The notes under the pieces are model-generated. The model was not told where the DNA came from and did not search any database. It saw only the letters and a list, made by a program, of their open reading frames with translations. The position numbers and the translations under genes are program-made. From Gnetum montanum (Eukaryota; Streptophyta; Gnetopsida; Gnetales; Gnetaceae): DNA of 64,000 bases. The stretch spans positions 404,707 through 468,706 of the forward strand of contig MNCI01026476.1 of NCBI GenBank assembly GCA_015680685.1. Reading direction: 5' to 3'. Positions 12,898-25,100 of the stretch are shown one piece after another; position 1 is the first letter of the stretch; every line of letters starts with the position of its first letter.

Positions 12898-14110
12898 TGT
12901 GGGAAACTATTTGGGATCACCAATGTTGGGGGTCCACTAGTCTTGTAACCTTGGGAAGTGATGAAATGAAGGTGTTATTCAAAAAGGGTTTAGGTGCTTA
13001 CTAGTATCTAGCAACACCAAGGCCCAGATATCTCCAAATAGAATCAGTGGTTATGAAATGAACTAAACATGAGTATGCGTTTGTTGTTGTGAATGTTGAA
13101 ATGGTTGAGTTGTGTATGAAACTGTAATTGGATATCATAAACAAAATTTATCTAACTTTGTCAAATATTATGAGTTGTTGAAGGTTCCTATTTTGTCTAA
13201 TCATTTAGTCTATATAGTTCCTATAATATGTTACTTGTAACAAATAAAATTTTGCAAAAATGTTTTAACAAAATTCTACCAATCTACTCCTAATTTCCCC
13301 TAAAGAGAAAGTTCCATAAGAAAACTAGAAATAGAGCACGATTCAATGGGCTTAGAAAGAGAAAAGAAAAGAAAGTAAATTTATGCAAAATCTCAAATAT
13401 TTAAGCAAGATAAATTGAAATAAGGAAAAACTTTGCAATAAAGCTATGCCAATTAAATCTAATTATGAATTGTCCAAACCTTCTGAGCTCAACAAGCAAT
13501 TTTGTAAAAGATAATCTTATTACACTTCCAAAAATGCATCACAAATGACAAAGTACAAGCTTCTATTTTGGCTAGTTAATAGTTGTATTCAATAGAGCCT
13601 TCAAAAAACATTTGATAATTTTAGAATTGAAATACCAAGGTAATATACTTTAAAATAATGAAGCTATTTTAGTTGTTTCAAGATACCAAATATTTTCCTA
13701 GATTCTCTATACTCAAAATAGGAAATTTCATTAAGACATTACTATTAAATTACTCTAGAGACTTTTCAACAACATAAGTTCTTTTATGGAAAATCTTTAT
13801 AGAATTCTAATATTGTACAAAAATAAAGCTATCAAAGAAACCTAGAAAAATCCAAAAATTAAATGCCAAGCATGATATTATCTAAACCATTAGTTAAGTA
13901 ACTAAAACAAAATGGGAAGAAATGAACTCATAGGATTAAAAAAAAGTAGCTGAATTGATGTCTTTAGCAAGGCATCTTACAAGTAATCTTCAATTGTCTT
14001 TTTTTCAAAATCTTCCCTCCTTTCATTCTACCTTTGAAGGCCCTTTTATAGTAACCTTAGGATAGTTACAATAATCATGAAAATTTTAGGGTATTACAAA
14101 AATGCAAAAA
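12898..14110. repeat. Diverged direct repeat, right copy
   Basis: Second copy of the 11395-12400 repeat. It begins around a gggatcaccaatgttggggg segment (left copy: gaatcaccaacattgtcc) and ends past cttttatagtaacctta. The intervening 12401-12897 holds no recognisable gene. Confidence 0.55.
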
Positions 14111-15741
14111 TATTAATTTATAACCACCCTAGAAGTTATAACTTTCATACGAGATTATTAAAAATTTGAGTTATGGTTGTCAAGTGTTTTCTTGGGAACA
14201 AATATCATCGAGATTACCATAGGAAGTTACAAAAATTATAGATATACATGTCATAATTGGAAAGTATCCTTTCAAATGCAAACATTTAGGAGATTTAGTT
14301 GTGCTTTTATACAACCTTTATGGGAAATTTAGATTTACATAAAGGTCTATAGATCCCCTTTTTCTAAATCATAACCCTTCCACATGTACATGTACTACTT
14401 TTTAAAAACTTATATTATAACTTTGTGGCTGGCATAATAATATATATAGTGTTTTTAATTATGTTTCAACCCAAAATTTTAACCTAAATATGGAATGTGA
14501 TTTTCTTCAACATGGTATGAGCACAAGGGTTTGTAGCTGCCATGCTTCTACTGCCACCTTGTCCATTGGCATGTAACCAGTGCAAGAATGATGTACTATG
14601 ATGAACATGCATGTGTTTAGAGCATAGCCTTACTAAGAATCCATAGCATGGTGATGCATGTTCTATCAATTATAGGGTTACTAAGAAATTTTTCAAGCTC
14701 CACTTGTTGCCTCTTTCCTATTCAGCAACTACTAACACTCTCAGTTTTATTGCTATTGGAAGTTCTTAACCATGTTTTCAACCATCATGATCTCCTACAT
14801 TGGAACTGCCTCTATTGTTGTCATTAAAATTAAGATTGGGACTGCTTATTTACTTGCTTGATTTCTGAAAATCATTTTATAGGGTTTGTAGTTAGCCAAT
14901 TTTAGATTGGATTATACCATCATTGAGTTGTAAATTTACCCTTCTACCTTTCTGGCATTACCTTAGCCCTGTTGCTAACATTACCATGTGCTAGGGTTTT
15001 TTTTTACTTGAAAATTGCAATTTCCATTGTTAGTTCCTTTGTGTGCAGGTGAGTGAAAAATTCATTGATTATGATGGTTATGCAGGGAAGAGCTCCAATG
15101 TAGTGTAATTGGTAAAATTTTTTTTATTGTTTGAATAGATGCTACTAATAGCAAAAATTTGAGTAGAAAATACCATGTATAGGAATCCATCAACTATAGT
15201 TATTCATCTTGACATTAATTCTTTTCCCCTATTACCATTGGGTGCTTTGTTTACCTTCATAATTACCACAACTCATTAGAGTACAATTTGGATATGTTTC
15301 TGTGTCTTCATACATGTGCAGTAACCCATTTCTCATGGAATTCATCTCAAGTAGCAAGAAAATCTATCCAACAGTGCAATGGAAAATCATGAGCCTAGTG
15401 TACTTAGCAATAGAAACATAGGAGGCTACATTAATCGTTTTTCTTCTTATTTAGTGTAAGAATTTTGACTTGATGATGTTAACTTCTGATTTTTGTTGTT
15501 GCTCTAGTAACTTAGAATGTGATTCCATAAATAATGTCAACCCTCATTATTTTCTTGTTTAATTATTTTTCCACTTTCCATAGAAGAAACTCAATAGTTC
15601 ATTATAGAATATTTCTCATGGTATCATTACAATACTTTTCTTAAACTTTAAAATGTTAGATCCTTGATATCCTAGCCATGGGGTGCACATATTAAATTGA
15701 TTATTTTCATCAAAAATTAAAAATATTGGCATTGTAATAAG
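14111..15741. other. No feature recognised
   Basis: AT-rich intergenic sequence. The longest reverse frame (14484-14669, 61 codons) has no domain. Nothing else could be supported. Confidence 0.5.
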
Positions 15742-15746
15742 CTTAT

Positions 15747-16315
15747 TGTCACATCCCCATTCCTAAATGATATTTTTGCCTAATAAAGATGGTGCCTTTT
15801 CATAACAATTGTTATTGTTATCTTAAAAAAGACTCAAAAGGGTAGTTGTAACTAAGACCTGAAAGGGCATGTGGTAATAATAGATGTGTCTCTCAAGGTG
15901 ACCCTTGGAGGTTTTACCTAAGGCATTTATACCTAGGCTTAGAGGTCATGCTAGGCATGGAGTGGTGGAGTTGGTACAAGTCATGAGAGCTAGGCAAAGT
16001 GGGATAGGAAGTGGACTAGGCATCTCTTTTGGCCAAGTTATAGGCCTAATCATGGTGGCAATGTTGGATTGCCTCTAACAGATAGATTCCAAAGGATGAA
16101 AATCCCAACGAACACTCTTAGAGCATAACTTGGATATGCTATTCCATATCAATAAAGCATTTTTTTCTCTCTTTTTGAATTTTCCTATTATTTTCTTTAT
16201 ACATAATGTTGAATATCACATATATTTTGCATTTGGCATATTTTCTTCATACACATAATGTCTAATATATCCTATATTTGATGTTTTCCATGACATTTGA
16301 GGATGGGATATCACA
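15747..16315. mobile_element. Solo LTR with 5-bp target-site duplication
   Basis: A 569-bp unit begins TGTCACATCC and ends GGGATATCACA, giving the TG…CA termini and short imperfect inverted ends typical of LTRs. It is flanked on both sides by the identical 5-bp sequence CTTAT (15742-15746 and 16316-16320). No open frame or internal retroelement sequence lies beside it. The simplest reading is an LTR left after recombination between the two LTRs of a full element. The strand of the parent element cannot be fixed. I did not find a second copy of this LTR in the window. Confidence 0.82.
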
Positions 16316-16320
16316 CTTAT

Positions 16321-17633
16321 GATGGATTTAACCTCAAGAAAAGAGAATGTTGATTGCCTATTGTATCTATTAGAACTAAAAAATTCAAAGGTACTGAGAA
16401 TAGAAAAAGTAATTCATCTCATGCTCCCAATTAAAATTCCACATGAATATATAATAGTCATATTAGAAAGAGTAGCACTAAATAGATTATTTTCCTAAAA
16501 CTTGAATAGGAAACATTAATCATAGTCCTCAAGTTCATATCCTTTATCCTTATATTTTAAAAGGAACTTTTCATATCTATTGATTTCATATTTCTGCTCC
16601 ATAAAGTGGCCAAAATGTGTCAATATTTCATCCCTCCTCCTAGAATTATTTTCAGATTTATGATGTTTAAAATTATTGACCAACTAAATCACCACCAAAA
16701 TTATTTTCAGATTTATGATGTTGAATCCTTCATTCATGATACTAATGCAGAAGAATGAATCTAATATAAACTTATTAATCTAAACATTGAAAGCCACATG
16801 CAATCTTTTAATAGTATAGCTACCTATAATGATCTCACATAGGGTCTAGGATCTAATCATACCTTAGTAATAACATCTTTATAACCCTTCAATTTAAGGA
16901 AATATGAAGCATATGCCAAGGCTTAATACTTAGTTCATATTAAACTACTAGTAAATTACTATAAATGCCTCAACAAAAAAATATGTATGGAAATTAATCA
17001 TTTTAGTTAATGCTAGAAATCTATTAGGTAATGCCTCTACATATTAAATAAAGAAAACTATCAAATATAGTCAATAAAGCATTAAGTTGTAACTAAGACT
17101 TACTATATGCAATCTATATATTTGAATTTCTATGTCAATGATAAGCCTAAACATGTACATCTTCTCAAATTATAATAAAATGGAGCAAAGACCTCTTTGA
17201 GCATAACATTTTATCCCAAATTATCCCCCACCCCCCAAAAAAAATCTCTTTTTTTTTTGGGCCCAAAGCTCTTGTCAACCATATAGTTGACTTATTCTCC
17301 TTTTTTTTCCTTAGGATAAGTCTATAAATAAACCATGTGTGGATAGAAATGAATAATGTCTTTTCCATTTCCTTTCCTTTTCATCTTCTATCTCTAATAA
17401 AATTGAAAGAGAATGCAATTTCAAGCATTAATTTTTATATGTTTAACTTCAATACTACATTCCATGTCTACAATAGCCCTCTATAAATAATCATTTAACA
17501 TTCTCAACAATCGTTTTTGTTATTTGAGCAAGAAGTAGCATTAATTAAAATGAAACTAAACAAAAAAATATCTTTGCTTCATCAATCTTACACAAAATAA
17601 AAAAATATGGTGAAAGAGTTGAAAAGTCTATGA
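16321..17633. other. No gene recognised
   Basis: AT-rich sequence. A short local duplication is visible at 16640-16730, where attattttcagatttatgat occurs twice about 60 bp apart. A homopolymer-rich spot (C, A and T runs) lies at 17225-17260. No coding signal was seen. Confidence 0.5.
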
Positions 17634-17772
17634 ATTACATGATTGCTTTGAGGTAAGTAAAGAATACCTAGTTGTGGATAAAAAAAGATACGGTTAAAAT
17701 CTATGGATTACAATACCTCATTACTTTGAGGTAAGTGAAAAATACTTAATTACGTTGAAGTAAGTAAAAGCG
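17634..17772. repeat. Short tandem repeats carrying GAGGTAAGT-like cores
   Basis: Three related units contain ttgaggtaagtaa (about 17648), ttgaggtaagtga (about 17726) and ttgaagtaagtaa (about 17756), each after an attac-type segment. Each core resembles a consensus 5' splice site. There is no supported exon here, so this is recorded as a repeat only. Confidence 0.6.
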
Positions 17773-20520
17773 GAAGGATTATTGCAGGATGGCTCTAGGT
17801 GTGTAGCAATTCAGAATGGTGTGTTGTGGTAAGCAAAAAGCGACTTCAATAACACAGATCGATCCGCCAGTTTGAGAAGGATGAGCTGCATGAAGGTCCT
17901 TGACCACATACACAGGACATCATTGTTCTTGATCCCTTTGTCATAGTTTGTGTCCTGTCCTTTCTCAAAGACTCTACCTCGCCTGTTCTCAATCATTCCT
18001 TGTCGTTCAAAAAGCTGTTGATTAAGCAGTGGAAGTCTGAGACCTGAATCTATTAAAATATGCATGGAACAGTTACATGGATGATGGTGGAAGTAAGGAG
18101 AGATGACATGCATATATCTATGCATCAAAAGAATCCGATTCATGGAAGCAAGGAATCAATGATCCATGATTCTAAAAGTGTTTGCATATGTGTGCCTCAA
18201 GAAAAAGTAGGGAAGGGTTCCTAGCCCAGGATGAGAAAATTTAAATATATTAGTTTTTTTAAAAAATTAAATCTCATATATCATAAAAAAAACATTGTAG
18301 AATATAGAACAACTACAATGTAAATTCAAAATATTGTTAATGCTTAAAAATTGCATAGAAGATTGCAACATCACTGCTAAATTAAAGCAAGAAAATTTGC
18401 ATAGGTATGGAGGGCATCCAATCCATCTCCTTACCCAAGAGCTATAATGGGGCCAAAGAGATAATTTCTGCAACAACCAAAATCACAGCAATAAAATGAA
18501 ACCCTTTTGTTACTCGATCCAATCTTTCCAGGAATGAAATTAAGCCTCAAGTCTCAATGAAATTTATAACAAATCAAATCTGCTAATAGTTTTGTTCAGT
18601 TACGACTTTTGAGTAGAGCAGTGTTGAAGAAGACCACATTATAATAAAACACAACTTAACTAAACTAAATTAGGCACACCCAAGTAACTCACCTCACCTA
18701 TCATCCAAAACCTTTGGAACGCGGGGAATCGGCACTAATCATGCTGAAGGGGGGAAAGTAAAAACAGAGCTTCATGAGAATGTATATTGCCATGGCCATG
18801 TGCTGGTCGGCTTTCGTTGGCTCATAAGCAAACAGAGAAAAAAACAAAAGTTGAGCAAGCATCCATCCGTCATTGTGTTCATGACTGATGACCCGGTTTT
18901 GTTTTTTCACATGATGACCCATGACGATGACCCTGTTTTGTTTTTGCTTTCTTTTGAGCAGAAAGATGAGAGAAAGGGAAAAAACACGCGTGAATGCATG
19001 AGTCATGGCGGAGGCTTTGAGGCTCCCAAAGGGAGGCTAATCCATGCAAATGCAATGTTTTCTTCCCATGCCCTGTCCCCTCTCCGTATGACCCAATCTC
19101 CTTGGGCTACCAAAGCAGCCCTTCCGTGATTTCCGTGTATGTGCTCCCTCATTTTCTGTGGTCTCTGTGTTATGCCAATGTCATGAATCTTGATTGCTTG
19201 GTTGCCACTTAACAATGGAATGAAGTTTCTGGTAAGATTCACGTTAATATTCATGAGGAGAAATAATTAATATTTTAATGCACAATGCATACATCCAGGA
19301 AAAAAGCAAGAACCAATTCAACACAAACGGCTAAATCCAGGAAAAGCAGGTAACAATGGCAATGAATAATACGAGGCAAGGCAACCATTTCAATGTATAT
19401 GTACAAATCGAGACAAAATGAAAATTATGAAATAAGTATCCATTGTGAATTTAATGCACTTCTGTAAACACTCCCTCCCGAATCCAATGTTAACAGTTTA
19501 TCAAAATTTGTCAGAATCACTGATCTCCAACGAATAGGCATATATATGATATGCTTCACATGTCAATTTTCATCGTGCTATGTTGCATCGCTGCTGACCA
19601 GCATTGCATTTATTCCAAAAGAACTAGAATTTGTAAGCCTAGATTTTGGCTCTGCCATTGTTACACGATGAAAATCTAAAAACTTGTTACACTTCACCTG
19701 CTACACGAGGGAGAAGCGAAAATCCAAAAACCCGTTGCAGCTTTGCTTCATAATCAAAAACCGTGGTGTAACACCGCGCTCAAGTTTGCAAATATTATTG
19801 CACACCGAATTTTTGTTTTATAATCGAGAGAAAAAGCGTATAGGATGCTCAAGGATTTGCAGCGGTAGCGGAAGTTGCTGAAAGCTGGAAATAGTTTTAC
19901 TGCTGAGAGCCTCAAAAAGAGAATAAAAATAAAATAGAAAAGGCATCTCGGCACGATATTTAAATTTTAGATTAACAAAATATAATTTTAGCTGAAAGGT
20001 CAACTATTAATTCAAGATTGGTAAGTTTAAATGACTTTCTGTACATAATACTTAGGGACTTATTTATAATGGTAAGTAATATTCTGTCTATAATACTCTC
20101 AAGAGAGCTATGAACAACACTAATTAATATTTCATCTATAACCACAACATATTTGCTCTACGGGTTTTGTGTTGTATTTATGTCTTTGTATTGCAATGCA
20201 CAAGCAATGAAATTCAAAATGGCAAGGGCAGCATTCATGAAAAATAACAATCCATGAGAATCTAGAAATATTTTGCAACACAAGATTTATTATCAAACTT
20301 GGAATTAGCTATCCTTCCCATCATACAATTAGAGTGATGTAACTAAAAATATTATGAAATACATCAATTTAACCAAAATGGTAATCTGATAATTTTCAAT
20401 ATAGTTAATGAACTAAAATTTCACTTAATTTTTGTAAAATTTCTCAACCAAATTATAAATATATAACTAAACTAATTACCTGCCACACAATACATATGCA
20501 TAAATGAGCATTAAAATACA
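17773..20520. other. Unassigned region with slightly higher GC patches
   Basis: Patches at 17780-18150 and 18700-19260 are less AT-rich than their surroundings and carry open frames: 17811-18143 reverse (110 codons), 18800-19129 forward (109 codons), 18701-19006 reverse (101 codons) and 19003-19254 reverse (83 codons). The forward and reverse frames overlap each other, and none shows a recognisable motif. A short duplication around gatgaccc(g/t)gttttgttttt lies at 18888-18950, and another of about 43 bp at 19657-19740. These could be fragments of a decayed host gene or promoter, but I cannot assign them. Confidence 0.35.
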
Positions 20521-20825
20521 TAAATGAATAGACTTATAAAAATTTTAAACTGCAAGTAACCATGATGGAACCACAATGGAGGGATACATGATGTGATTTC
20601 ACATGATGCAATGCTACCATCATAATATCGTGAGCATGGAAACGCATAAATGAATAGACTTCTAAAAATTCTAAACTGCACGTAACCATGATCGAACCAC
20701 AATGAAGAGGGATACATGATGTGATCACACGATGCGACATGAAGTGATTACAGACGATGCCATGCTGCAGACCATAATACCGTGGGCTGCAGCCGATAAT
20801 ATCGTGAGCATTAAAACGCGTAAAT
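20521..20825. repeat. 126-bp tandem repeat, two copies, second expanded
   Basis: Copy 1 (20521-20646) and copy 2 (from 20647) share taaatgaatagactt, then a block around gtaaccatgat(g/c)gaaccacaa, then gggatacatgatgtga. Both end near aatatcgtgagcat. Copy 2 is longer because it contains an internal duplication around ctgcag(a)cc…ataat(a)ccgtg (20765-20805). A third terminal motif, gagcattaaaatacataa, lies just before copy 1 near 20506. Confidence 0.85.
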
Positions 20826-21820
20826 CGATACTGTTGTGGGCAGTTCCACAAGACATAAGTCTTGAAGTATACGGAGCCCGTTAATTCTTGTAGAAATAAT
20901 TTCATAATCATGATAAAAAAGATACCTTTTGATTTATGCTAAGCAAGCTGTCTTGGATTCTCCTATATCCCATTAAGTGCCGTCTTGTAATTTGCAACCT
21001 TGCTCAACATGGCATATAAACGTCGACCAAACAATAATTAATTCTAACATTTATGAAATTGAAACTCACCAAATGCTTTTATTACATGCGCAGAAGGGAC
21101 AAAATGAAATATACTTATTATGTACACCAAACATTATTGAAGTTATTTCAAAAAGATTAATTAAATTATTAACTACAATTTGTTACTTTACATTAGAGGA
21201 GGACATTTTAGGAATATCTAATACTTATTTTCAAGTGTTCTTTGATTACAAAAATGACAAGTTCTCTCTTCTTTTAAAATTTGGATCTATCTAGTTGTTA
21301 CAATTGTAAAATAATGGGCCTTAGGCAATAACAATGAGGTGTTAACCAGTGGTAAGACTCTTGATATAAAGTTCTAATTGGACTATATATCCTAGGCTCC
21401 AAGCTATGAGTTTGATTCTAGTGGACAAAATTGACTTATAATGTTCTAATTAGATTATATATCTTGGGGTATTTCAGGACCCCAAATAACACATTCAATG
21501 ATCATCCAACCTACATTTATGTGTCCTTGGATCCCACCTATGCTTGCCAGCGGGCACCCATTAGTAGGGAAGGGGTGAGACCTATCCACAAATGTTTAAA
21601 TTATATGAAAAAAGATTTCACATTTTTTTTTTCTTTTTTTATCAAGATAACTCTAGGGTGATAGCACAACCCCTACACACATTGCAAGGTAGATGTGGCT
21701 GACTAATAAGAAGGGTCCCACCATTGTGATCACACAACCTAAACAAGAATCTAACTCACAATTTGGGTGTCACACAAGTAGACAAAAATCTAACCCACAA
21801 TCTTAATGTGATCAACGATT
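20826..21820. other. Upstream intergenic region of the P450 gene
   Basis: An open frame at 20977-21294 (forward, 105 codons) has no recognisable domain and an AT-rich, chance-like composition. The segment 21300-21660 resembles dispersed repeat DNA with a T-rich tract at 21620-21645. No promoter or transcript evidence is visible here. Confidence 0.4.
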
Positions 21821-21912
21821 AAAATTTCAAATGTTAATCAAGTTGGGTAGGTATACAGAAGGCGGCAAAATTTCAAATGTTAATCAAGTTGCGTAGATAT
21901 ACAAAAGGCGGC
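21821..21912. repeat. 46-bp tandem duplication in the P450 promoter
   Basis: Copies at 21821-21866 and 21867-21912 both begin aaaatttcaaatgttaatca and end aaggcggc, with about four differences. They lie 230-320 bp upstream of the P450 start codon. Confidence 0.92.
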
Positions 21913-22001
21913 CGACTGTTAGAATCCTTTCTTTGTATATATGCCTACGCATACTTAGTGCCATATTTAGGAACCGACTTAGATCGACAAACGTAACCGA
22001 C
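21911..22001 (+). promoter_or_regulatory. Cluster of three CRT/DRE cores
   Basis: The core RCCGAC bound by plant DREB/CBF (AP2/ERF) factors occurs at 21911-21916 (GCCGAC), 21973-21978 (ACCGAC) and 21996-22001 (ACCGAC), about 145-230 bp upstream of the P450 start codon. The motif matches are direct; any role in cold or drought response is inference. The middle copy lies in an imperfect 30-bp direct repeat (about 21961-21990 and 22038-22067) whose second copy has lost the core. Confidence 0.45.
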
Positions 22002-22100
22002 TCACTCCTCTGAATCCAGTTCCTGAACGAGTCCCTGCCATACTTATGAACAGACGTGGATCAAGAAGCCTCAAAAACTGGCTGAACCAAGCAAGTCCCA

Positions 22101-22108
22101 TATAAATA
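22101..22108 (+). promoter_or_regulatory. TATA box of the P450 gene
   Basis: TATAAATA lies 36-43 bp upstream of the start codon at 22144, in a GC-richer setting than the flanks. Transcription would then start around 22130, giving a very short 5' untranslated region. The near-palindrome agtgacacgtcact (22120-22133), with an ACGT core, overlaps the predicted start site. Confidence 0.6.
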
Positions 22109-22143
22109 CGGGTTTGAGCAAGTGACACGTCACTGAACGAACG

Positions 22144-25100
22144 ATGATGCCACCACAAGAAGCAGCGCTGCTGTACATTGGGTTGGGAGTAGTGAGCTAC
22201 ATCCTGTGGCGTGGCCTCAATGCTTTGTCCAGGCGCTTTACCAAACTACCGCCAGGCCCGCCTGGGCTACCGCTGCTCGGAAATCTACTTCAAATCGGCT
22301 CTAACCCGCACAAGTCCCTGCAGCGCCTGGCGCACAAGTACGGTCCAGTCATGTGCCTCCGTCTTGGCTTCAAAACTGCAGTGGTGGTATCGTCGGCGGC
22401 CATGGCAGAGCAAGTGTTGAAGACGCATGACAGAGATATGGCAGGGAGGGATCCCATCCTCATCTCCTGCATCTTCGGCGAAGATCGCAAGAGCTTCGTC
22501 TTCTCGCAGCCTGGGACACGATGGCGCCTGCTCCGCCGCATCTCCACCACGCATCTGTTCAGCCAGGCCAAGCTCCAATCTCTTCATCCCCTGCTCCTGC
22601 GCCGCTCCCATGTAAGGGGAACCCTGCATCTACTCCTGCAAAAGTCTGCCGACTTTGCCTCCATTAACGTCCGAGATATAGTCTCTCGCGCATCGCTGGC
22701 TGTGCTTGGTGAGATGATATGAATTGCGATTATTCCGTTGGAATTATCGCTATCGGAGCCTTTTAAATTCTTGTTCGCGCTTTCTGAACATGGTTTTATG
22801 CAGTTTGATTTTGATTGTTTGAGCATCCGTGGAAATCTCGATTATAGTTGTCGACCAAGATTTCTTTATTTTTTACACTGCAAGGAATCATCGATATGGC
22901 TATTAATTGCAGGTTAAATTTGGAAGGTGTGCTGGTTTAACTCGCGTGTCAAACCGATGTGAGCGAATTTTTTTCCTGTGGTTAATAGCGTATACTGACA
23001 GAAATCCAATCCATTGGTGATTCTCCTTTAATTTTATTAAAATAAAGGAAAAGTGAAAAGATTAATACAACTGTCAATTTCTATTGCAAATCACAGAAGA
23101 TCTGTTGAAGAGTTACAAAGCTTTAACATATTTTCAAAGAAAGTTGAAAACATGATGGATGTAATACCTTGAGCAGATAGAGTCAATTTGAAAGAAAACA
23201 TTTAGTAGATTACAATTAATAGTCTAATGATTAGAATGTGAGGGAAAGATTACGCAAAATAAAAAAATATGTTCTTTATCTTATATGCTTTGTTTACACA
23301 GTCTGCAAATGCAAATATGATCTTTTCTTGGTAAATTAATCCGAAGATCTATCTCAATAAAGAGCTGAGATGATGAGAGCTCATTCTTACTCTATTAAGC
23401 AGAGCAATCATTTTAATGCAATTTTTGAACGAATTAAAACTATCATTGGATTTTGCCAAATTGCTAACAGATTTTGCAGTTAACTGTACTGCATCCATTT
23501 TGTTAACTTTAAATGATTCTTACGGTTGATTGTTAGTATTGCAATTCTCTAGTTTCAAGTGTTTCTTGATTACCGCAGCAGCAACTGCTTCACAAAATGC
23601 TATCCTCATTATATATTAATTATTGTTATTATCTTCCAGTAATGCTATCGTTGATTTATTTACTCTAAGATTTAATTAGAATTAAAAATATTAAAAATAT
23701 GTTTTTTGCTAAGTCATCTGAATGGCAGAGTTTTTGGAATCTTTCCTCAAACCAAGTTTTGTTTGAGTTTTGAGTTTTTAATCATTGACTGGGAGTTTTT
23801 GTGAACAACGATTCTTACTCTTCTGAGTCTTATGAAGCATAGGTGCGATGATTTTCGGAAAAGACATGTTCCAGCCGGAGTCGCAGAGGTTTGCAGAGTT
23901 CAAAGATGCACTGTGTATATATGCAGAGAGGGCAGCGCAATCGAATTTAATGGACTTCTTTCCGCCGGTGATGCAGAGGCTGGGGATGGATCCGCAGAGG
24001 ATTGTACACTATACCAAGCTGAACAAGCTGCGTGTGTACGCCTTCTTGGATGAACTTTTTCAGCAGCGCTTGAGACGCCGCCGAAACGGTGATGATGGCC
24101 CTACTGATGTGCTCGACACCCTCCTTGATATCGCCGACTCTCAGTCAGATTTCGGGCTCTACGATATCAAAGTCTACCTAGTTGTAGGAAAATTTTCTTA
24201 GCAGCCTTTCATGGTTTCCTCTTTCATACATTTATTATTAGCAATGACTCCCGCTACTACTTTATGATGATGGCCCCAACATTCTCTCTGACAGTGCCTT
24301 CTCTCAAATGTTTATGTTTACTTTATGATGATGGACCCAATTACGTAATTGACATTCTCACTGACATCGCAGACTCTCATTCAGATTTTAGCACGTTAAA
24401 GTCGACTTAGTTGTAGTGATGCTCCCAATTACGTGATTGACATTCTCCCTGACATTGCCGACTCTGACTCAGATTTTGGCATCTACGACAGTAAAGTTGA
24501 GTATGTGTCAGATTTCCTGTGTCAGATTTCGGCCACGACATCAAAGTCTAAATAGGTGTAAGATTTTCTGGGCATCTTTTCATGGTTTCCTATTTCATAC
24601 GTTAACACGTTTGTTAACAGTTAGTCCACAGACATGATGTTACGCTTAAGAGGAAATGTTTATTTTATAATGATGGTGCTTTAGAGTATACAGAAGTTTA
24701 ATCAATCTACAACTCAAGATTCAGTGCTTTAATCCATTTTTTATGACTTGACAAATAAGTACATTAAATCATGGCTAACTATCATTCTCTTCAATATTCA
24801 ACTCATTACTGGTAGCTCCGTAAGACTCCAACCAATACCCCAAGGTTTTAAGCTAGGCTTTAAGATTTGAGAAACAAAAACATTAATCAATTACTTTAAC
24901 TTGGTTCTCTTCAATCTTTAACTCAGGCCTAATGATCTAACAAACAATCTCCTTATCCTTATTCTCTTCAATCTTCATAGCTTTCCCATATTTAGTCCAT
25001 TGAGGCAAAATGAAATATTATGGCACTATGTTTTATGCATTCAAGAAGTTATCTGTCATCTTGTTAAATCCTGTAGTGTTTCATCATAAGTTAACAGCTC

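Noticed and set aside
16340-17160. Possible Copia element on the reverse strand
   Set aside because: Reverse translation gave no conserved Copia motif.
18800-19129. Forward open frame of 109 codons in a less AT-rich patch
   Set aside because: No motif, overlaps reverse frames of similar length, and includes a short duplicated low-complexity segment; kept only as an unassigned region.
20534-20911. Reverse open frame of 125 codons
   Set aside because: It is created by the 126-bp tandem repeat and has no recognisable domain.
21350-21419. Possible SINE head with box A- and box B-like words
   Set aside because: Both boxes have mismatches at key positions and no tail or flanking duplication could be seen.
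22285-22629. Reverse-strand open frame of 114 codons in P450 exon 1
   Set aside because: It is an antisense shadow of a GC-rich coding exon, as are the other reverse frames at 22290-22571, 25817-26413 and 26107-26394.
23832-24053. Alternative forward frame in P450 exon 2 starting at an upstream ATG
   Set aside because: The other frame rebuilds P450 wording and joins exons 1 and 3 in phase; this one does neither.
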